Positions 45,864 to 55,399 of a DNA stretch of 64,000 nucleotides are shown here, piece by piece. The notes beneath the pieces are model-generated. The model did no database searches and was not told where the DNA came from. It was given only the letters and a program-made list of their open reading frames with translations. Position numbers and translations under genes: made by a program. Positions within the stretch are counted from its first letter, which is position 1; each line of letters opens with the position of its first letter. Source of the DNA: VMCP01 sp964415065 (GTDB taxonomy: Bacteria; Bacteroidota; Bacteroidia; NS11-12g; UBA955); assembly GCA_964415065.1 (NCBI GenBank), contig CAYPYX010000002.1:36588-100587 (forward strand), written 5' to 3'.

Positions 45864-45871
45864 TATTTTTG
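45864..45871 (+). promoter_or_regulatory. -7 box (TATTTTTG) for the DUF3127 gene
   Basis: TATTTTTG lies 4 bases before the ATG, indicating a near-leaderless transcript. Confidence 0.4.
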
Positions 45872-45875
45872 TTCG

Positions 45876-46280
45876 ATGGAGTTATCTGGAAAAGTTATTC
45901 AAATACTGCCTAAGCAAACGGGTGAGGGCAAAAACGGTACTTGGGAAAAGCAAGAATATGTAGTAGAAACACAAGGTCAATACCCTAAAAAAGTGTGTTT
46001 TTCCGTTTGGGGAGCAAAAATTGCAACTCATAACATACAAATGGGTGAGTTTATCAATATTGGTGTCGATTTAGAAAGTCGTGAATACAACCAACGTTGG
46101 TATACCGAGGTGCGTGCTTGGAAAGTAGAACGTCCTGGTCAGCAGGGTGGTATGCCTATGAACTCGGGTATGGGATCTATGTCAAATTCAAATGCAACAG
46201 ATCCATTTGCAACTACTGGCGAGGTAGTTAATGATCCTTTTGCAACGTCGGGTAGTTCAGACGACGATTTACCATTTTAA
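45876..46280 (+). CDS. DUF3127 protein, OB-fold-like
   Basis: A 134-residue protein starting ELSGKVIQILPKQTGEGKNG and containing 'KQEYVVETQGQYPKKVCFSVWG', the DUF3127 domain (about 1-90). The region after about 95 is a disordered Gly/Met/Asn-rich tail ending in acidic D-D-D-L-P-F. That ending is like SSB C-termini and, with the OB-like body, suggests binding of single-stranded nucleic acid (inference). It is confined to Bacteroidota. A long inverted repeat follows the gene. Confidence 0.8.
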   Translation: MELSGKVIQILPKQTGEGKNGTWEKQEYVVETQGQYPKKVCFSVWGAKIATHNIQMGEFINIGVDLESREYNQRWYTEVRAWKVERPGQQGGMPMNSGMGSMSNSNATDPFATTGEVVNDPFATSGSSDDDLPF

Positions 46281-46298
46281 ATTAATTGATTAGTAATA

Positions 46299-46372
46299 AT
46301 TTGTGCGAATCACTGAAAAAATTGAGTTTGTTTGTCATAGCAATCTCATCTTTTTGGAGGGTTCGCACAAAT
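46299..46372. repeat. 11-bp perfect inverted repeat in the DUF3127 3' region
   Basis: ATTTGTGCGAA (46299-46309) and TTCGCACAAAT (46362-46372) are exact reverse complements 52 bases apart. The stem has no T tract after it, so it is not a typical terminator. It may be a structured 3' RNA or operator pair. Confidence 0.6.
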
Positions 46373-46419
46373 AGTGTAAATTCACGTCTATCCTAGGATA
46401 GCACTTTTAAAAATAATAC

Positions 46420-49400
46420 ATGGGAAATAGAATTCTACAATACATTTTCACCTTCATTTTATTCCTTTTTGGCCCCAATTTGATACAAGCTCAGCAGACC
46501 TGGTATGTGGCTACAACTGGGAATGATGCGACCAACAATGGGCAATCAGCAGGTGCGCCTTTTAAAACGATTGGCAAAGCGCTAAGTTCTTTAACTGGAG
46601 CAACCGATGAAGTGGTGATTTCTTCAGGAACCTATCCTGAAATTGCTGCTATTTCTCAAACCGTTAAATTTACACTATCGGGTACCGTTTCTGTGAATTC
46701 AATTCGGATGCTTGGTACTTCCAAAAAGCTTACCGTAAATGGTAGTGCCGGAAGTAGGTTAGAAGTGATCGATTCGTTGGGTTTGTGGCAAGGAATATGT
46801 GCGGTAACAACGGCTAACGTTGAATTGCATACATTAACAAACGCAAAAGTTACTGGTGGAAATAAAAATAGTTTTGTAGAACCTGGATTTTACATGCATC
46901 ATACGGGTAATACCACAAAAACATTTCGTTGGCCAATCGGAGTTGGCGGAAATTACCGTCCCGTTGATTTAGAAGGATTTAATAAGACCATTGTGCCAGA
47001 TCGATGGTTTTATATGCAATTTACTCCCACAGCACCTCCATTCTCTGCTAGTATACCAACAACAACTCGGAATATTTCTGTTTTGAACCATTGGTTTGCA
47101 AATACCAACGCTACAGGCTCTGAAGCAAATTCATTTGAATTAACGTTTCATTTTGACTCGGTTTCAACGAATGATGGTGTTTATGACCATACCAAACTAC
47201 AGTTATTGCAAAATCCAGGTGGAACAACGCCACCAACTTGGGCAATCGTAAAACAAGGAGGAACGGCGTCAAGAAAAGGAACCATAACATCCGATGCAAC
47301 CATTACCCCTTCTTTAGGTTATTTTGTATTGGGTAATAGAAAAGGAAGTACAACATCCATTGGTGGGGTGAATACCCTAGGTTTTACGGATCCTATGGCT
47401 AGTTTTGATGTAAACATGTTCAAAGCTTGTGTAGGTGATACCGTTAAATTTACCAACAAATCTCAAAATGCATCCAATGTGGTTTATCAATGGACATTTG
47501 GAGATGAAGCATATACTGGTACTGTTGCAGGGAAAACTATTCCATCTGCTGCGAATCCTGGTCCCAACCCATGGCATATTTATAATCATGCGGGAACGTA
47601 TACCATCAAGTTGAAAATTACTAATGGTTCTAATGTGAGCGATGAAGCTAATTTGTTGTTCACAGTAGGTGTAACTCCGAAATTGACAGGATTTAACGGA
47701 GTGGAGGTTTTTAGATATCCCCACAACGGAAAAGATACATTCGATGATTTAACAATCTGTCAAGAAGAACAATTTTGGATGATTGATAACTTTGAAACTT
47801 CTTTATTGGGAACCCGGAATCCAAATAATGATGTTTTGGTGCAAACAGTTTGGAAAATTCAGGGGTTGACACCTGAACCAACAAAAACGGTGAGTAATCC
47901 CGTTGCATCCATGGATACATTCAAGTATACTTTAATGTTGGCAGGTTCATACAAAGTAGTTGCAACTAGAACTACCAATAGGGGTTGTATAGCATCCGAT
48001 GTTCGTGATATAATAATCTACGGTAAACCGGTACCCGCAATTGATGCGTTGGACCAGTGTGAAACCCCGCCTAATTCATTATTGAGAGTGAATAATATGA
48101 CCGCAAATCCATACCCAGGAGCAACCAATGCACCGCTGAAATGGATGTGGAACTACGAAGGGTTGAGAACTCCTTGGCAAACTTCCAAGAAAGATTGGGT
48201 GTTTCAAAATGCTCATCCTGGTCCCAATAGAGTGTATTTGATTGTAGAAACTATCAATGGGTGTATTGATTCGCTTCCATATAAAGATATAAATATTTTC
48301 CCCAAGCCGTTTCCGGTTATTCGATTAAATGATACCTGCGATAATGAAATCATGAACGCGGATGCTACAGCTTCAGTAGTGAGTTTTGGTGGAACCATTG
48401 ATCAATATTTATGGGACTTTAACTGGAAACCACCCGGGGGAAGTGGGTTGATTGATTCCAACCGAATTACAACTTTTACCTATCCAAAAGCTGGAAAATA
48501 TAAAATACAACTGAGAGTAATAACCACGGATTTATGTACTGATGTAGTTTACCGCGATGTAATCATTTCTCCAAAACCTTCACCAGCATGGGATGTTCAA
48601 CAAGTGTGTTTTGGAGATTCAACTGCTTTACGTCGTCAAATTCAACGTTGGCCCCACAAGGACAGTATGATGTATTTTTGGTTCCTAGACAATAAATATA
48701 TCAGCGACGATACGAATTTTAAATATCTACTCCCCAATCCAGGATCATACACCTTGAAATTAGTGGGACAATCCTTGGCGGGTTGTGAGGATTCCATGGT
48801 GAGTACAATTCAATCGTTTTACAATCCTAAACCTACCATGGGGTTAGATTTGAATGTTGCAGGCAACGACACAGTGCAGTGTTTTAACGGGCATAATTAC
48901 ACGTTTAACTATAATTATGGTGTTGATGTTTATGATACCATTAAGTTCTCCCGCTGGAATTTTGGAGATAGTGTGTTTGAGCAACCGGCCATTTCTACTA
49001 CAAAAACTTACTTAAAACCAGATACGTTCAATGTGGCTTTATATGTTGAAAATATTCACGGTTGTAATGATAGTGCCGTTCAACAAATTGTAATACATCC
49101 TTCGCCAAAGGCAGGATTTGATTATTCTGGAAAATGTATGCCAGATAGTGTTTCCTTCACCGATACAATCAGTCAATCCGAACGTCCAATAGTCTTGAGA
49201 GCTTGGGATTTTGGAAATGGAGATTTGGATTCTAATCAAACCATGCTAAAATCTTTATATAAGAATAAGGGTCCTTGGAATGTGAAGTATACCATATTTA
49301 CGGAAAACGGATGTGCCGACTCTATAATCAAGGTATTGGATACCTTAGCGGATTATCCCAATGTAAGTTGGCAAATTGTTTCGGGTAGTATGCCATTATG

Positions 49401-50079
49401 TAAAGGTGATTCGGCGTTCTTCTTGATTTCTGGTGGAGACTCTATTTATTGGTACGATGATGGTGATACCGCATCATATAAGGGATTATCAAAAACTGGA
49501 AATTACCGATTTGAAGTAATAAATGGTGGGGTTTGTAAGGGGTACGATTCAGTTCAAGTTTATGCCTATCAAGCTGCTGATATAAAGGCATATTCGGATA
49601 CCATTATCTACCGTGGAAGACAGGCTAAATTGCGAGTAGATAAAGCGATGATCAATATTCGTTGGTTCCCAGGAGAATATTTTGAAGATTCTACATTAGC
49701 TTTAGTTACTACCAAGAGATTGACAGATAGTATGACATTCTATGTTTCTGCTTTGGATTCCAATGGTTGTTATGATATCGACTCAGTAGTGGTTCAGATC
49801 ATCGATCCTCCGTTAGTTAAAATTCCCAATATCATTACACCCAATGGTGATCAGCAGAATCAAACTTGGAACTTAATTGATATTCCAGATATTCATTTGT
49901 ATGATATTGTAATTTCAGATCGTCAAGGTAAGCGCGTTTGGGAATCGAATAATTATCAACATGATTGGTCTGGACAGGATCAAAATGGAAATGAAGTACC
50001 TGAGGGTGTGTATTTTTATTACATGAAGAATAGATATACGAAGGAAATATTTAAAGGTTATATTCAATTAGTTAGATAG
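46420..50079 (+). CDS. Giant surface protein with PKD repeats and gliding-type C-terminal domain
   Basis: A 1219-residue exported protein: signal peptide (about 1-25, IQAQ), a DUF1565-like opening (TWYVATTGNDATNNGQSAG), a beta-helix-like region, then many PKD-type Ig domains marked by 'YQWTFGDEAYTG', 'AGTYTIKLKITNG', 'WDFGNG' and similar strands. A CHU_C/gliding-associated C-terminal domain (about 1135-1219) follows, with I-I-T-P-N-G-D-Q-Q-N-Q-T-W and 'VPEGVYFYYM', a type B T9SS signal. It precedes a PorP-like gene by 163 bp, the usual pairing in which PorP/SprF proteins hold such cargo at the surface. Role likely adhesion or gliding. Confidence 0.87.
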   Translation: MGNRILQYIFTFILFLFGPNLIQAQQTWYVATTGNDATNNGQSAGAPFKTIGKALSSLTGATDEVVISSGTYPEIAAISQTVKFTLSGTVSVNSIRMLGTSKKLTVNGSAGSRLEVIDSLGLWQGICAVTTANVELHTLTNAKVTGGNKNSFVEPGFYMHHTGNTTKTFRWPIGVGGNYRPVDLEGFNKTIVPDRWFYMQFTPTAPPFSASIPTTTRNISVLNHWFANTNATGSEANSFELTFHFDSVSTNDGVYDHTKLQLLQNPGGTTPPTWAIVKQGGTASRKGTITSDATITPSLGYFVLGNRKGSTTSIGGVNTLGFTDPMASFDVNMFKACVGDTVKFTNKSQNASNVVYQWTFGDEAYTGTVAGKTIPSAANPGPNPWHIYNHAGTYTIKLKITNGSNVSDEANLLFTVGVTPKLTGFNGVEVFRYPHNGKDTFDDLTICQEEQFWMIDNFETSLLGTRNPNNDVLVQTVWKIQGLTPEPTKTVSNPVASMDTFKYTLMLAGSYKVVATRTTNRGCIASDVRDIIIYGKPVPAIDALDQCETPPNSLLRVNNMTANPYPGATNAPLKWMWNYEGLRTPWQTSKKDWVFQNAHPGPNRVYLIVETINGCIDSLPYKDINIFPKPFPVIRLNDTCDNEIMNADATASVVSFGGTIDQYLWDFNWKPPGGSGLIDSNRITTFTYPKAGKYKIQLRVITTDLCTDVVYRDVIISPKPSPAWDVQQVCFGDSTALRRQIQRWPHKDSMMYFWFLDNKYISDDTNFKYLLPNPGSYTLKLVGQSLAGCEDSMVSTIQSFYNPKPTMGLDLNVAGNDTVQCFNGHNYTFNYNYGVDVYDTIKFSRWNFGDSVFEQPAISTTKTYLKPDTFNVALYVENIHGCNDSAVQQIVIHPSPKAGFDYSGKCMPDSVSFTDTISQSERPIVLRAWDFGNGDLDSNQTMLKSLYKNKGPWNVKYTIFTENGCADSIIKVLDTLADYPNVSWQIVSGSMPLCKGDSAFFLISGGDSIYWYDDGDTASYKGLSKTGNYRFEVINGGVCKGYDSVQVYAYQAADIKAYSDTIIYRGRQAKLRVDKAMINIRWFPGEYFEDSTLALVTTKRLTDSMTFYVSALDSNGCYDIDSVVVQIIDPPLVKIPNIITPNGDQQNQTWNLIDIPDIHLYDIVISDRQGKRVWESNNYQHDWSGQDQNGNEVPEGVYFYYMKNRYTKEIFKGYIQLVR

Positions 50080-50242
50080 TTTCACAGGGAATCGCATTAA
50101 CATAGAAATACTTGTATATCCTCAGAAAATAGAAAAGTTCAATTGGAAGTGAAGTAAACAGCAATATATTTTAACTTCCAGTTCAATGGAAATAACAACA
50201 AAACAACAAACAACCAATATTCATCGTTTTTGAATCAATAAA
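50080..50242. other. Intergenic between PKD protein and PorP gene
   Basis: About 163 bp. A 7-bp inverted TGGAAGT/ACTTCCA pair (50144-50150, 50174-50180) is present. No clear terminator and no gene were seen, so cotranscription is possible. Confidence 0.45.
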
Positions 50243-51622
50243 ATGAAAAAAATCACCATACTTACCTACGCAATCATTGGTGTAATTGCGAATAGCTTTG
50301 GGCAAATGGGGGCTCGCTTGGATCAGTTTTATATGGATCATGCAGCGATCATTCCAGCGGCTATTACAAGAACCAATGAAGGATATGCTTCGCTATATTA
50401 CAATAAACTGTTCATGGATGTTCCTGGGGCACCACAGCATACATTGTTTAATTCAGCAATGCCACTGCCCAAATCCAATACAGCGTTCGGTTTGATGTAT
50501 ATGAAAGAGAATATAGCATTCTCAGAAATGCATAATGCCTATGCCACATACGCATACAATATTGGAATAACACCGAATTCAAAATTAGCTTTAGGTGTAA
50601 GTGTGGGAGTATTATCTCAAAATTTTGATCCTTCCAAAGCCATTTATTACGATGATAATGATGCGAAAATAACCGCATTGATGTTTAGTCCTCCTGTGGT
50701 TCGTGCCGATCTAAGAGCATCTGCTTACTTCAAAACCGATCGTTTCTTTACAGGATTGTCGGTAACGCGTTTGCCTCAGCCTACATTCGATTATTCATAC
50801 TACAATTATGCTGCAAGTTATGATTTACAATCGCAAGCTAATTTTATTATGGGATATGACGCGCCAATCGATGATAATTTCACTTTGAAGCCAGCAGTTC
50901 ATGTGGGCATGTTTAATTGGGATTATTTATACTATCAGTTCAATGTATCAGTAGATTACGATGATATAGTTTGGATGGGCTTTGGAGTGAATAATATTTG
51001 GCAAGCAGGATTCAACTTAGGATTTGCGCCACAAGAAGACATCAAAGTTTCCTATTCTTACACAGTTCCAGATGGACAACAAAGAGGATTATTAGGTCCT
51101 ATGCATGAATTCACAACTCGTATTGGTTTTGCTGCTCTAGGAGCTGGTAAAGGTAAAGGCGGTAGTGGAGATGAAGATAGCGATGACGATGATGAAGACG
51201 GCAACGGAAAAGGTAAAAGAGGTAAGAAAGACGGAGATGATGAAAGTGAAGGAGACGGCGAAGGTCAAGGAAATTCACCAAGCGAGCGCATTAAAAAGGA
51301 TGTTATAGTTAAGAAAATCGAGGATTTAGAAGCTTTCGGATTTGGTAATGATACATCGGGTATACAATTGCCACCGATACCAAAATTGAAGCCAGAGCCT
51401 GGTTATTACTTGGTTGCAGGATTACATGCTTCGGAAGAAAAAGCCAATCTTCAAATCAAATCTTTGTATTTAAAGAAAGTGAATGCATTTAAAGTATACG
51501 ATCCAAGAAACAAGAGTTTCTATGTATTCTTAAAGTACTTCACCAATGAAAAAGACGCGAATAAGGGTACGTTCTATTTTGAAGGATCTGTGCCGAATGT
51601 TTGGGTGAGAGAGATTCGATAA
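50243..51622 (+). CDS. PorP/SprF-type T9SS outer-membrane protein with acidic linker and SPOR-like tail
   Basis: A 459-residue protein. The signal peptide and first 300 residues are a PorP/SprF barrel ('QMGARLDQFYMDHAAIIPA', 'YATYAYNIGITPNSKLALGVSVG', 'NIWQAGFNLGF'). A Gly/Lys/Asp/Glu-rich linker (about 302-342, including DEDSDDDDEDGNGKGK) follows. The last 75 residues (about 386-459) have the GYYLVAGLHASEEKAN...FYVFLKYF...VWVRE pattern of SPOR-like domains, which bind peptidoglycan. PorP/SprF proteins anchor T9SS type B cargo such as the adjacent PKD protein. The SPOR-like fusion could tie the complex to the cell wall, which is inference. Confidence 0.83.
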   Translation: MKKITILTYAIIGVIANSFGQMGARLDQFYMDHAAIIPAAITRTNEGYASLYYNKLFMDVPGAPQHTLFNSAMPLPKSNTAFGLMYMKENIAFSEMHNAYATYAYNIGITPNSKLALGVSVGVLSQNFDPSKAIYYDDNDAKITALMFSPPVVRADLRASAYFKTDRFFTGLSVTRLPQPTFDYSYYNYAASYDLQSQANFIMGYDAPIDDNFTLKPAVHVGMFNWDYLYYQFNVSVDYDDIVWMGFGVNNIWQAGFNLGFAPQEDIKVSYSYTVPDGQQRGLLGPMHEFTTRIGFAALGAGKGKGGSGDEDSDDDDEDGNGKGKRGKKDGDDESEGDGEGQGNSPSERIKKDVIVKKIEDLEAFGFGNDTSGIQLPPIPKLKPEPGYYLVAGLHASEEKANLQIKSLYLKKVNAFKVYDPRNKSFYVFLKYFTNEKDANKGTFYFEGSVPNVWVREIR

Positions 51623-51710
51623 TCGGGTAGAGAAATAAAAAACTATGGTGAATTCGAAATGAGTCGACCCTCTTTAAAGTATTCACAGAAAGCAATAGAG
51701 TTAACAGAAT

Positions 51711-52418
51711 TTAACGTCCTAACAAGGCAAAACTAATTAAATTGGCACCCATTTGGAGTGCCAATTTTCTTTTATATTCAGGATCATTATACAATTCGGG
51801 ATCTTCCCATCCATTACCTAAATCAGATTCATAATCGTAAAAGCAAACCAATTTACCTTTCCAAAACAAACCCAATCCTTCAGCCGGTTTCCCCTCATGT
51901 TCATGGATTTTGGGAACACCGTTATTGAAATCATATTTTTGATGATATACAGGATGTGAAAAGGGTATGGGTTTGAATTCCAATTCGGGAAAAACTTTTT
52001 TCATTTCGCGGCGAACGAATGCATCCATACCGTAGTTATCGCAGATATGAAGAAATCCTCCACCCATTAAATAAGTTCTGAGATTCGCTGCTTCATCTTC
52101 ATTGAAAACTACGTTCCCATGTCCGGTCATAAATACATAGGGAAACTGAAATAATTCATCTGAACCAACATCAACAATTGATTCTTGAGTTTTGAGGGAA
52201 GTCTTTAAGTTTTGATTACAGAAAATCGCCAAGTTTTTTAATGCCGTTTTACTGCTGTACCAATCTCCACCACCTTGATATTTTAATCTGGCCAATGCTA
52301 TTGAAGCCGTTTGATTTTGCGAAAAAACTGAAATTACTTGCGTCCCCAAAAGGAAGAAAAGAAACGTGCGGAGAATTGAAACTAGACTGAAATTAGTAAA
52401 CCGAAAAAATGAATGCAT
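51711..52418 (-). CDS. DUF4159 exported protein
   Basis: A 235-residue protein with a signal peptide (ends about 35, VFSQ). It has the DUF4159 pattern: 'IALARLKYQGGGDWYS', 'PYVFMTGHGNVVFNEDE', 'LRTYLMGGGFLHICDNYGMDAFVRREM' and a basic 'FPELEFKPIPFSHPVYH'. The fold resembles a class I glutamine-amidotransferase-like domain lacking an obvious nucleophile. Its role is unknown, though DUF4159 proteins are often near surface or iron functions. It lies 29 bp from the uppP stop on the same strand and may be cotranscribed. Confidence 0.78.
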   Translation of the reverse strand: MHSFFRFTNFSLVSILRTFLFFLLGTQVISVFSQNQTASIALARLKYQGGGDWYSSKTALKNLAIFCNQNLKTSLKTQESIVDVGSDELFQFPYVFMTGHGNVVFNEDEAANLRTYLMGGGFLHICDNYGMDAFVRREMKKVFPELEFKPIPFSHPVYHQKYDFNNGVPKIHEHEGKPAEGLGLFWKGKLVCFYDYESDLGNGWEDPELYNDPEYKRKLALQMGANLISFALLGR

Positions 52419-52447
52419 AGTTAGGTGTCTTGAACAACCCTTCTAAT

Positions 52448-53209
52448 TTACAAAAGAGTAAATAGAAAAACCATACCTATGATGATTCGATAATAACCAA
52501 AAATGTGAAAACCGTTTTTTTGCACCATTTGTATAAAGAACTTAACAGCGAAAAAGGCGGTAATAAAACTTAAGGCATTACCAATAGCAATATCTGATAG
52601 GTTCGTGGCAGATAGAGTATCCCAATTTTTTAACATTTTATATCCTGCTGCTGCGGAAAGCGTGGGAATAGCCAAAAAAAATGAAAACTCGGTCGCCGCA
52701 GTTTTAGATAATTTTCTTCCCAAGGCACCAGCTATTGTAGATGCAGAACGACTGGTTCCAGGAATCATAGCGAAAGATTGAATAATTCCGATTATGAATG
52801 CGTCGATGTAGGTCATACTATCTACTGTTTTTTCGCCAGGTTTTAAGATTTTATCCATAAAAACCAAGAAAATCCCAACCAAAATTAACGAGAATGCAAC
52901 GATGATAGGGGTTTGTAATAATGACTCCAAAACATCGTCAAACAGCAAACCTAAAACTGCGGCTGGAATAAATCCGATAAACAATTTAGTGTAAAAAGGA
53001 AGCCAGTTTTTTTGAAAAAAACGCTTCCAATAGAGGAATACAACGGAAAGTATGGCTCCAAATTGGATGGATATGATGTAAGTATCAATATTTGGATCGT
53101 TAATTCCTAACCAATGTTGAAACATCATTAAATGACCCGTACTGCTTACGGGCAAATACTCTGTTAATCCTTCTACGACGGAAAGGATTAAATTTTCGAC
53201 AAAAGTCAT
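52448..53209 (-). CDS. uppP: Undecaprenyl-diphosphate phosphatase
   Basis: A 253-residue polytopic membrane enzyme (BacA) that recycles the lipid carrier for cell-wall synthesis and gives bacitracin tolerance. The catalytic E-G-L-T-E-Y-L-P-V-S-S-T-G-H motif is at about 13-26. The second motif, PGTSRSAST (about 150-158), carries the key Ser/Arg residues. It starts 9 bp after the DUF3098 stop, with ftsX further upstream. The ftsX-DUF3098-uppP order is common in Bacteroidota. Confidence 0.94.
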   Translation of the reverse strand: MTFVENLILSVVEGLTEYLPVSSTGHLMMFQHWLGINDPNIDTYIISIQFGAILSVVFLYWKRFFQKNWLPFYTKLFIGFIPAAVLGLLFDDVLESLLQTPIIVAFSLILVGIFLVFMDKILKPGEKTVDSMTYIDAFIIGIIQSFAMIPGTSRSASTIAGALGRKLSKTAATEFSFFLAIPTLSAAAGYKMLKNWDTLSATNLSDIAIGNALSFITAFFAVKFFIQMVQKNGFHIFGYYRIIIGMVFLFTLL

Positions 53210-53218
53210 GAATTTGGG

Positions 53219-53452
53219 TTAATTCTTTTTGTAGAAAATGGCGTAGATACCAACAACAAATCCAGCAATTACCACAATAGGTGCGATAACGGTTCTTCTA
53301 AAATCGTAAATGTCGCCATCAGTTCCGCTCATTAACACAAAACCAAGTACTACAATGCCTAAGCTGATTGCGGTCATTAAATAATTGTTTTTATTGAATA
53401 TCATGACCTTAGGTTGGTTGGTAGTATTAGATTTATTTTCTTTGATAGCCAT
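53219..53452 (-). CDS. DUF3098 small membrane protein
   Basis: A 77-residue protein with two membrane segments (about 26-42 and 55-73) and the DUF3098 'FNKNNYLMTAISLGIVVLGFVLMSG' core. It lies between ftsX and uppP, where this family is usually found, suggesting an envelope or division role. No direct function is known. Confidence 0.87.
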   Translation of the reverse strand: MAIKENKSNTTNQPKVMIFNKNNYLMTAISLGIVVLGFVLMSGTDGDIYDFRRTVIAPIVVIAGFVVGIYAIFYKKN

Positions 53453-53501
53453 ATTAGAGTAGGATTTAGTCGGTTTAATTAATAAGTTGATTTCTACAAA
53501 T

Positions 53502-54413
53502 TTAATAAAGATTTTCGATTTTCGTTTTTAGGAATTTTCGGGTGGATATCCAGCTAGCCAATGCAGCCAACAAAACACCAAAAACAGAAATGGCAATAGA
53601 GATAAAAATCAAATCGTTCAAGTCAATATGCTCAACAATTACTTGGGTAAAACTCAAGTCTGTGGATTGACTAATTTCAATTCCTGTGATTTCGTTGATT
53701 GATGGTAAAAGCCAAAACAAAGCCCAAATAGAAACGCCAGCAATGGGAATTGCAATTAATGCATATTGAATGAATTTTAATACAAATGGACGAATAATGA
53801 ACGCGTTAGTTGCTCCAACCATCTGCATACTTTTGATGGTATGGCGATTAGCATAAATTCCTAATCTTACATTGCTTTGAATCAGGATGATAGACACTAA
53901 TATTAACAGTGCTGCAATAGAAAAAAGTGCATATTGTATCTTAACGATATTTTGAGAAATGTTTTCCAACCAGTTTTTTTGGAAAATAACATCCTCCACC
54001 ATCGGATTGGATTTGAAATAAACGGCCATTTTGTTGAGGAATTCTGATTTGGCATATTCAGACTTAGGATAAATTTCGACACTTAATGGCAATTGCACAG
54101 TTTTAACAAAATTCATAAAATCGGGATCATATTTATCTCCCATTTCTTTCATGGCTTGCTCTCGGGATATGAATTTTGTTGATTTTACCCAAGATTTTTG
54201 CTGTATTTGGGATTCGAAAATTCGAACTTGAGGCTCGCTAATGCTATCGTGAAAATAAATGTCAATACTGGTGTTTTCTAGCCAATATTTTCCTAAGCCT
54301 TTAAAACCTACCATGCTGGTACCCAAAAGTCCAAGCATAAACATCACCGCGGCTAAGCTTAAAATGCCGGGTAATGCAGAGGGTTTCTTGCGTTTAATTT
54401 GATTTTCTTGCAT
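53502..54413 (-). CDS. ftsX: FtsX-like cell-division permease
   Basis: A 303-residue protein: cytoplasmic N-terminus, one membrane helix (about 15-38), a periplasmic domain (about 45-160, with 'SISEPQVRIFESQIQQKSWV' and 'FISREQAMKEMGDKYD'), and three C-terminal helices ending 'ALASWISTRKFLKTKIENLY'. The 'YANRHTIKSMQMVGATNAFI' block is the FtsX signature. With the ATPase FtsE it controls septal peptidoglycan hydrolases. ftsE is not adjacent. Start is an ATG, divergent from the exonuclease gene. Confidence 0.9.
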   Translation of the reverse strand: MQENQIKRKKPSALPGILSLAAVMFMLGLLGTSMVGFKGLGKYWLENTSIDIYFHDSISEPQVRIFESQIQQKSWVKSTKFISREQAMKEMGDKYDPDFMNFVKTVQLPLSVEIYPKSEYAKSEFLNKMAVYFKSNPMVEDVIFQKNWLENISQNIVKIQYALFSIAALLILVSIILIQSNVRLGIYANRHTIKSMQMVGATNAFIIRPFVLKFIQYALIAIPIAGVSIWALFWLLPSINEITGIEISQSTDLSFTQVIVEHIDLNDLIFISIAISVFGVLLAALASWISTRKFLKTKIENLY

Positions 54414-54473
54414 TATTTTATGCGAAATTCATAAAAAATAGTTCAAACAACAAAGTAAGTTATCCGCATTTTG

Positions 54474-54481
54474 TAGTTTTG
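54474..54481 (+). promoter_or_regulatory. -7 box (TAGTTTTG) for the exonuclease gene
   Basis: TAGTTTTG lies 42 bases before the ATG at 54524 in the 110-bp divergent region with ftsX. Confidence 0.4.
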
Positions 54482-54523
54482 TTGTTAATCCAGATCATCG
54501 AAAAAAATGGATAAAAAAACGCT

Positions 54524-55252
54524 ATGCAAATACTCTCACAACTGGATCTTAATAAAGTCTTATTTTTAGACATTGAAACGGTTCCTGCGACACCGTCGTA
54601 TTCTCACTTAAATAGCGATTGGCAATCTTTGTGGGATAAAAAAGCGAAATCTTTAGTTACTGAAAATATTACCGCTGCAGATTTATATGATCGCTCTGCA
54701 ATCTATGCCGAATTTGGTAAAGTGATTTGTATTGGAGTAGGAATTATTACCGGATTTCCACATCAAACTAGTTTGCGATTAAAGTCTATCGCAGGTGATG
54801 ATGAAAAGGCCATCCTCCAAGAATTTTCCGACTTGTTGAAAGTGTATTTTAGTACCGATAAGTCGCGTTTATGTGCTCATAACGGTAAGGAATTCGACTT
54901 CCCTTTTTTGTCTCGGAGGATGTTAGTTCATGGATTGACGTTACCTTTTCTTCTGGATACGGCTGGGAAAAAGCCATGGGAGGTGAATAACCTAGATACT
55001 ATGGAGCTTTGGAAATTTGGTGATTACAAAAGCTTTACTTCATTGAATTTATTAGCACATTTGTTCGGAATTCCCACACCAAAGGATGATATAGACGGCA
55101 GTCAAGTAGCCGATGTGTACTATCGCAATAACGATTTGCCTAGAATAGAAAAGTACTGCTTAAAAGACGTTATTACCTTGTGTCAACTATTTTTAAAGCT
55201 CATGAATCAACCTGCAATTCCTGAGGATCGTATTATTTTACCCAAAATTTAA
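54524..55252 (+). CDS. DnaQ-fold 3'-5' exonuclease (PolB-like)
   Basis: A 242-residue exonuclease of the predicted PolB-like type (PF10108). ExoI motif D16-I-E18 is in LFLDIETVPATPSYS. ExoII is 'CAHNGKEFDFPFLSRRM' (about 125). ExoIII is Y-C-L-K-D (about 219-223). Stand-alone proteins of this family are widespread in Bacteroidota and of uncertain substrate. Promoter and neighbours suggest a single-gene unit. A long repeat-bearing spacer follows. Confidence 0.88.
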   Translation: MQILSQLDLNKVLFLDIETVPATPSYSHLNSDWQSLWDKKAKSLVTENITAADLYDRSAIYAEFGKVICIGVGIITGFPHQTSLRLKSIAGDDEKAILQEFSDLLKVYFSTDKSRLCAHNGKEFDFPFLSRRMLVHGLTLPFLLDTAGKKPWEVNNLDTMELWKFGDYKSFTSLNLLAHLFGIPTPKDDIDGSQVADVYYRNNDLPRIEKYCLKDVITLCQLFLKLMNQPAIPEDRIILPKI

Positions 55253-55269
55253 TTAAGATTATAAACACG

Positions 55270-55399
55270 ATTAGATTGATTAAGAGTGTAATACTATTAA
55301 ATTGATTAAGAATATAATAACATTAGATCGATTCAGAGTGTATTGCGATCAGATTGATTCAGAATGTAATACTATTAGATTGATTCAGAGTGTAAGGCG
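55270..55399. repeat. Tandem array, five 26-bp units
   Basis: Five head-to-tail units of 26 bp (starting 55270, 55296, 55322, 55348, 55374), consensus beginning ATTAGATTGATTMAGAGTGT, then two shortened degenerate units to about 55439. Units are contiguous without spacers, so this is not CRISPR. Confidence 0.85.

Noticed and set aside
47111..48398. Antisense frames in the giant PKD gene
   Set aside because: Low complexity reflection of the coding strand, no recognisable domains.
50144..50180. Inverted TGGAAGT/ACTTCCA as terminator
   Set aside because: The stem is only 7 bp with a 23-base loop and no T run.
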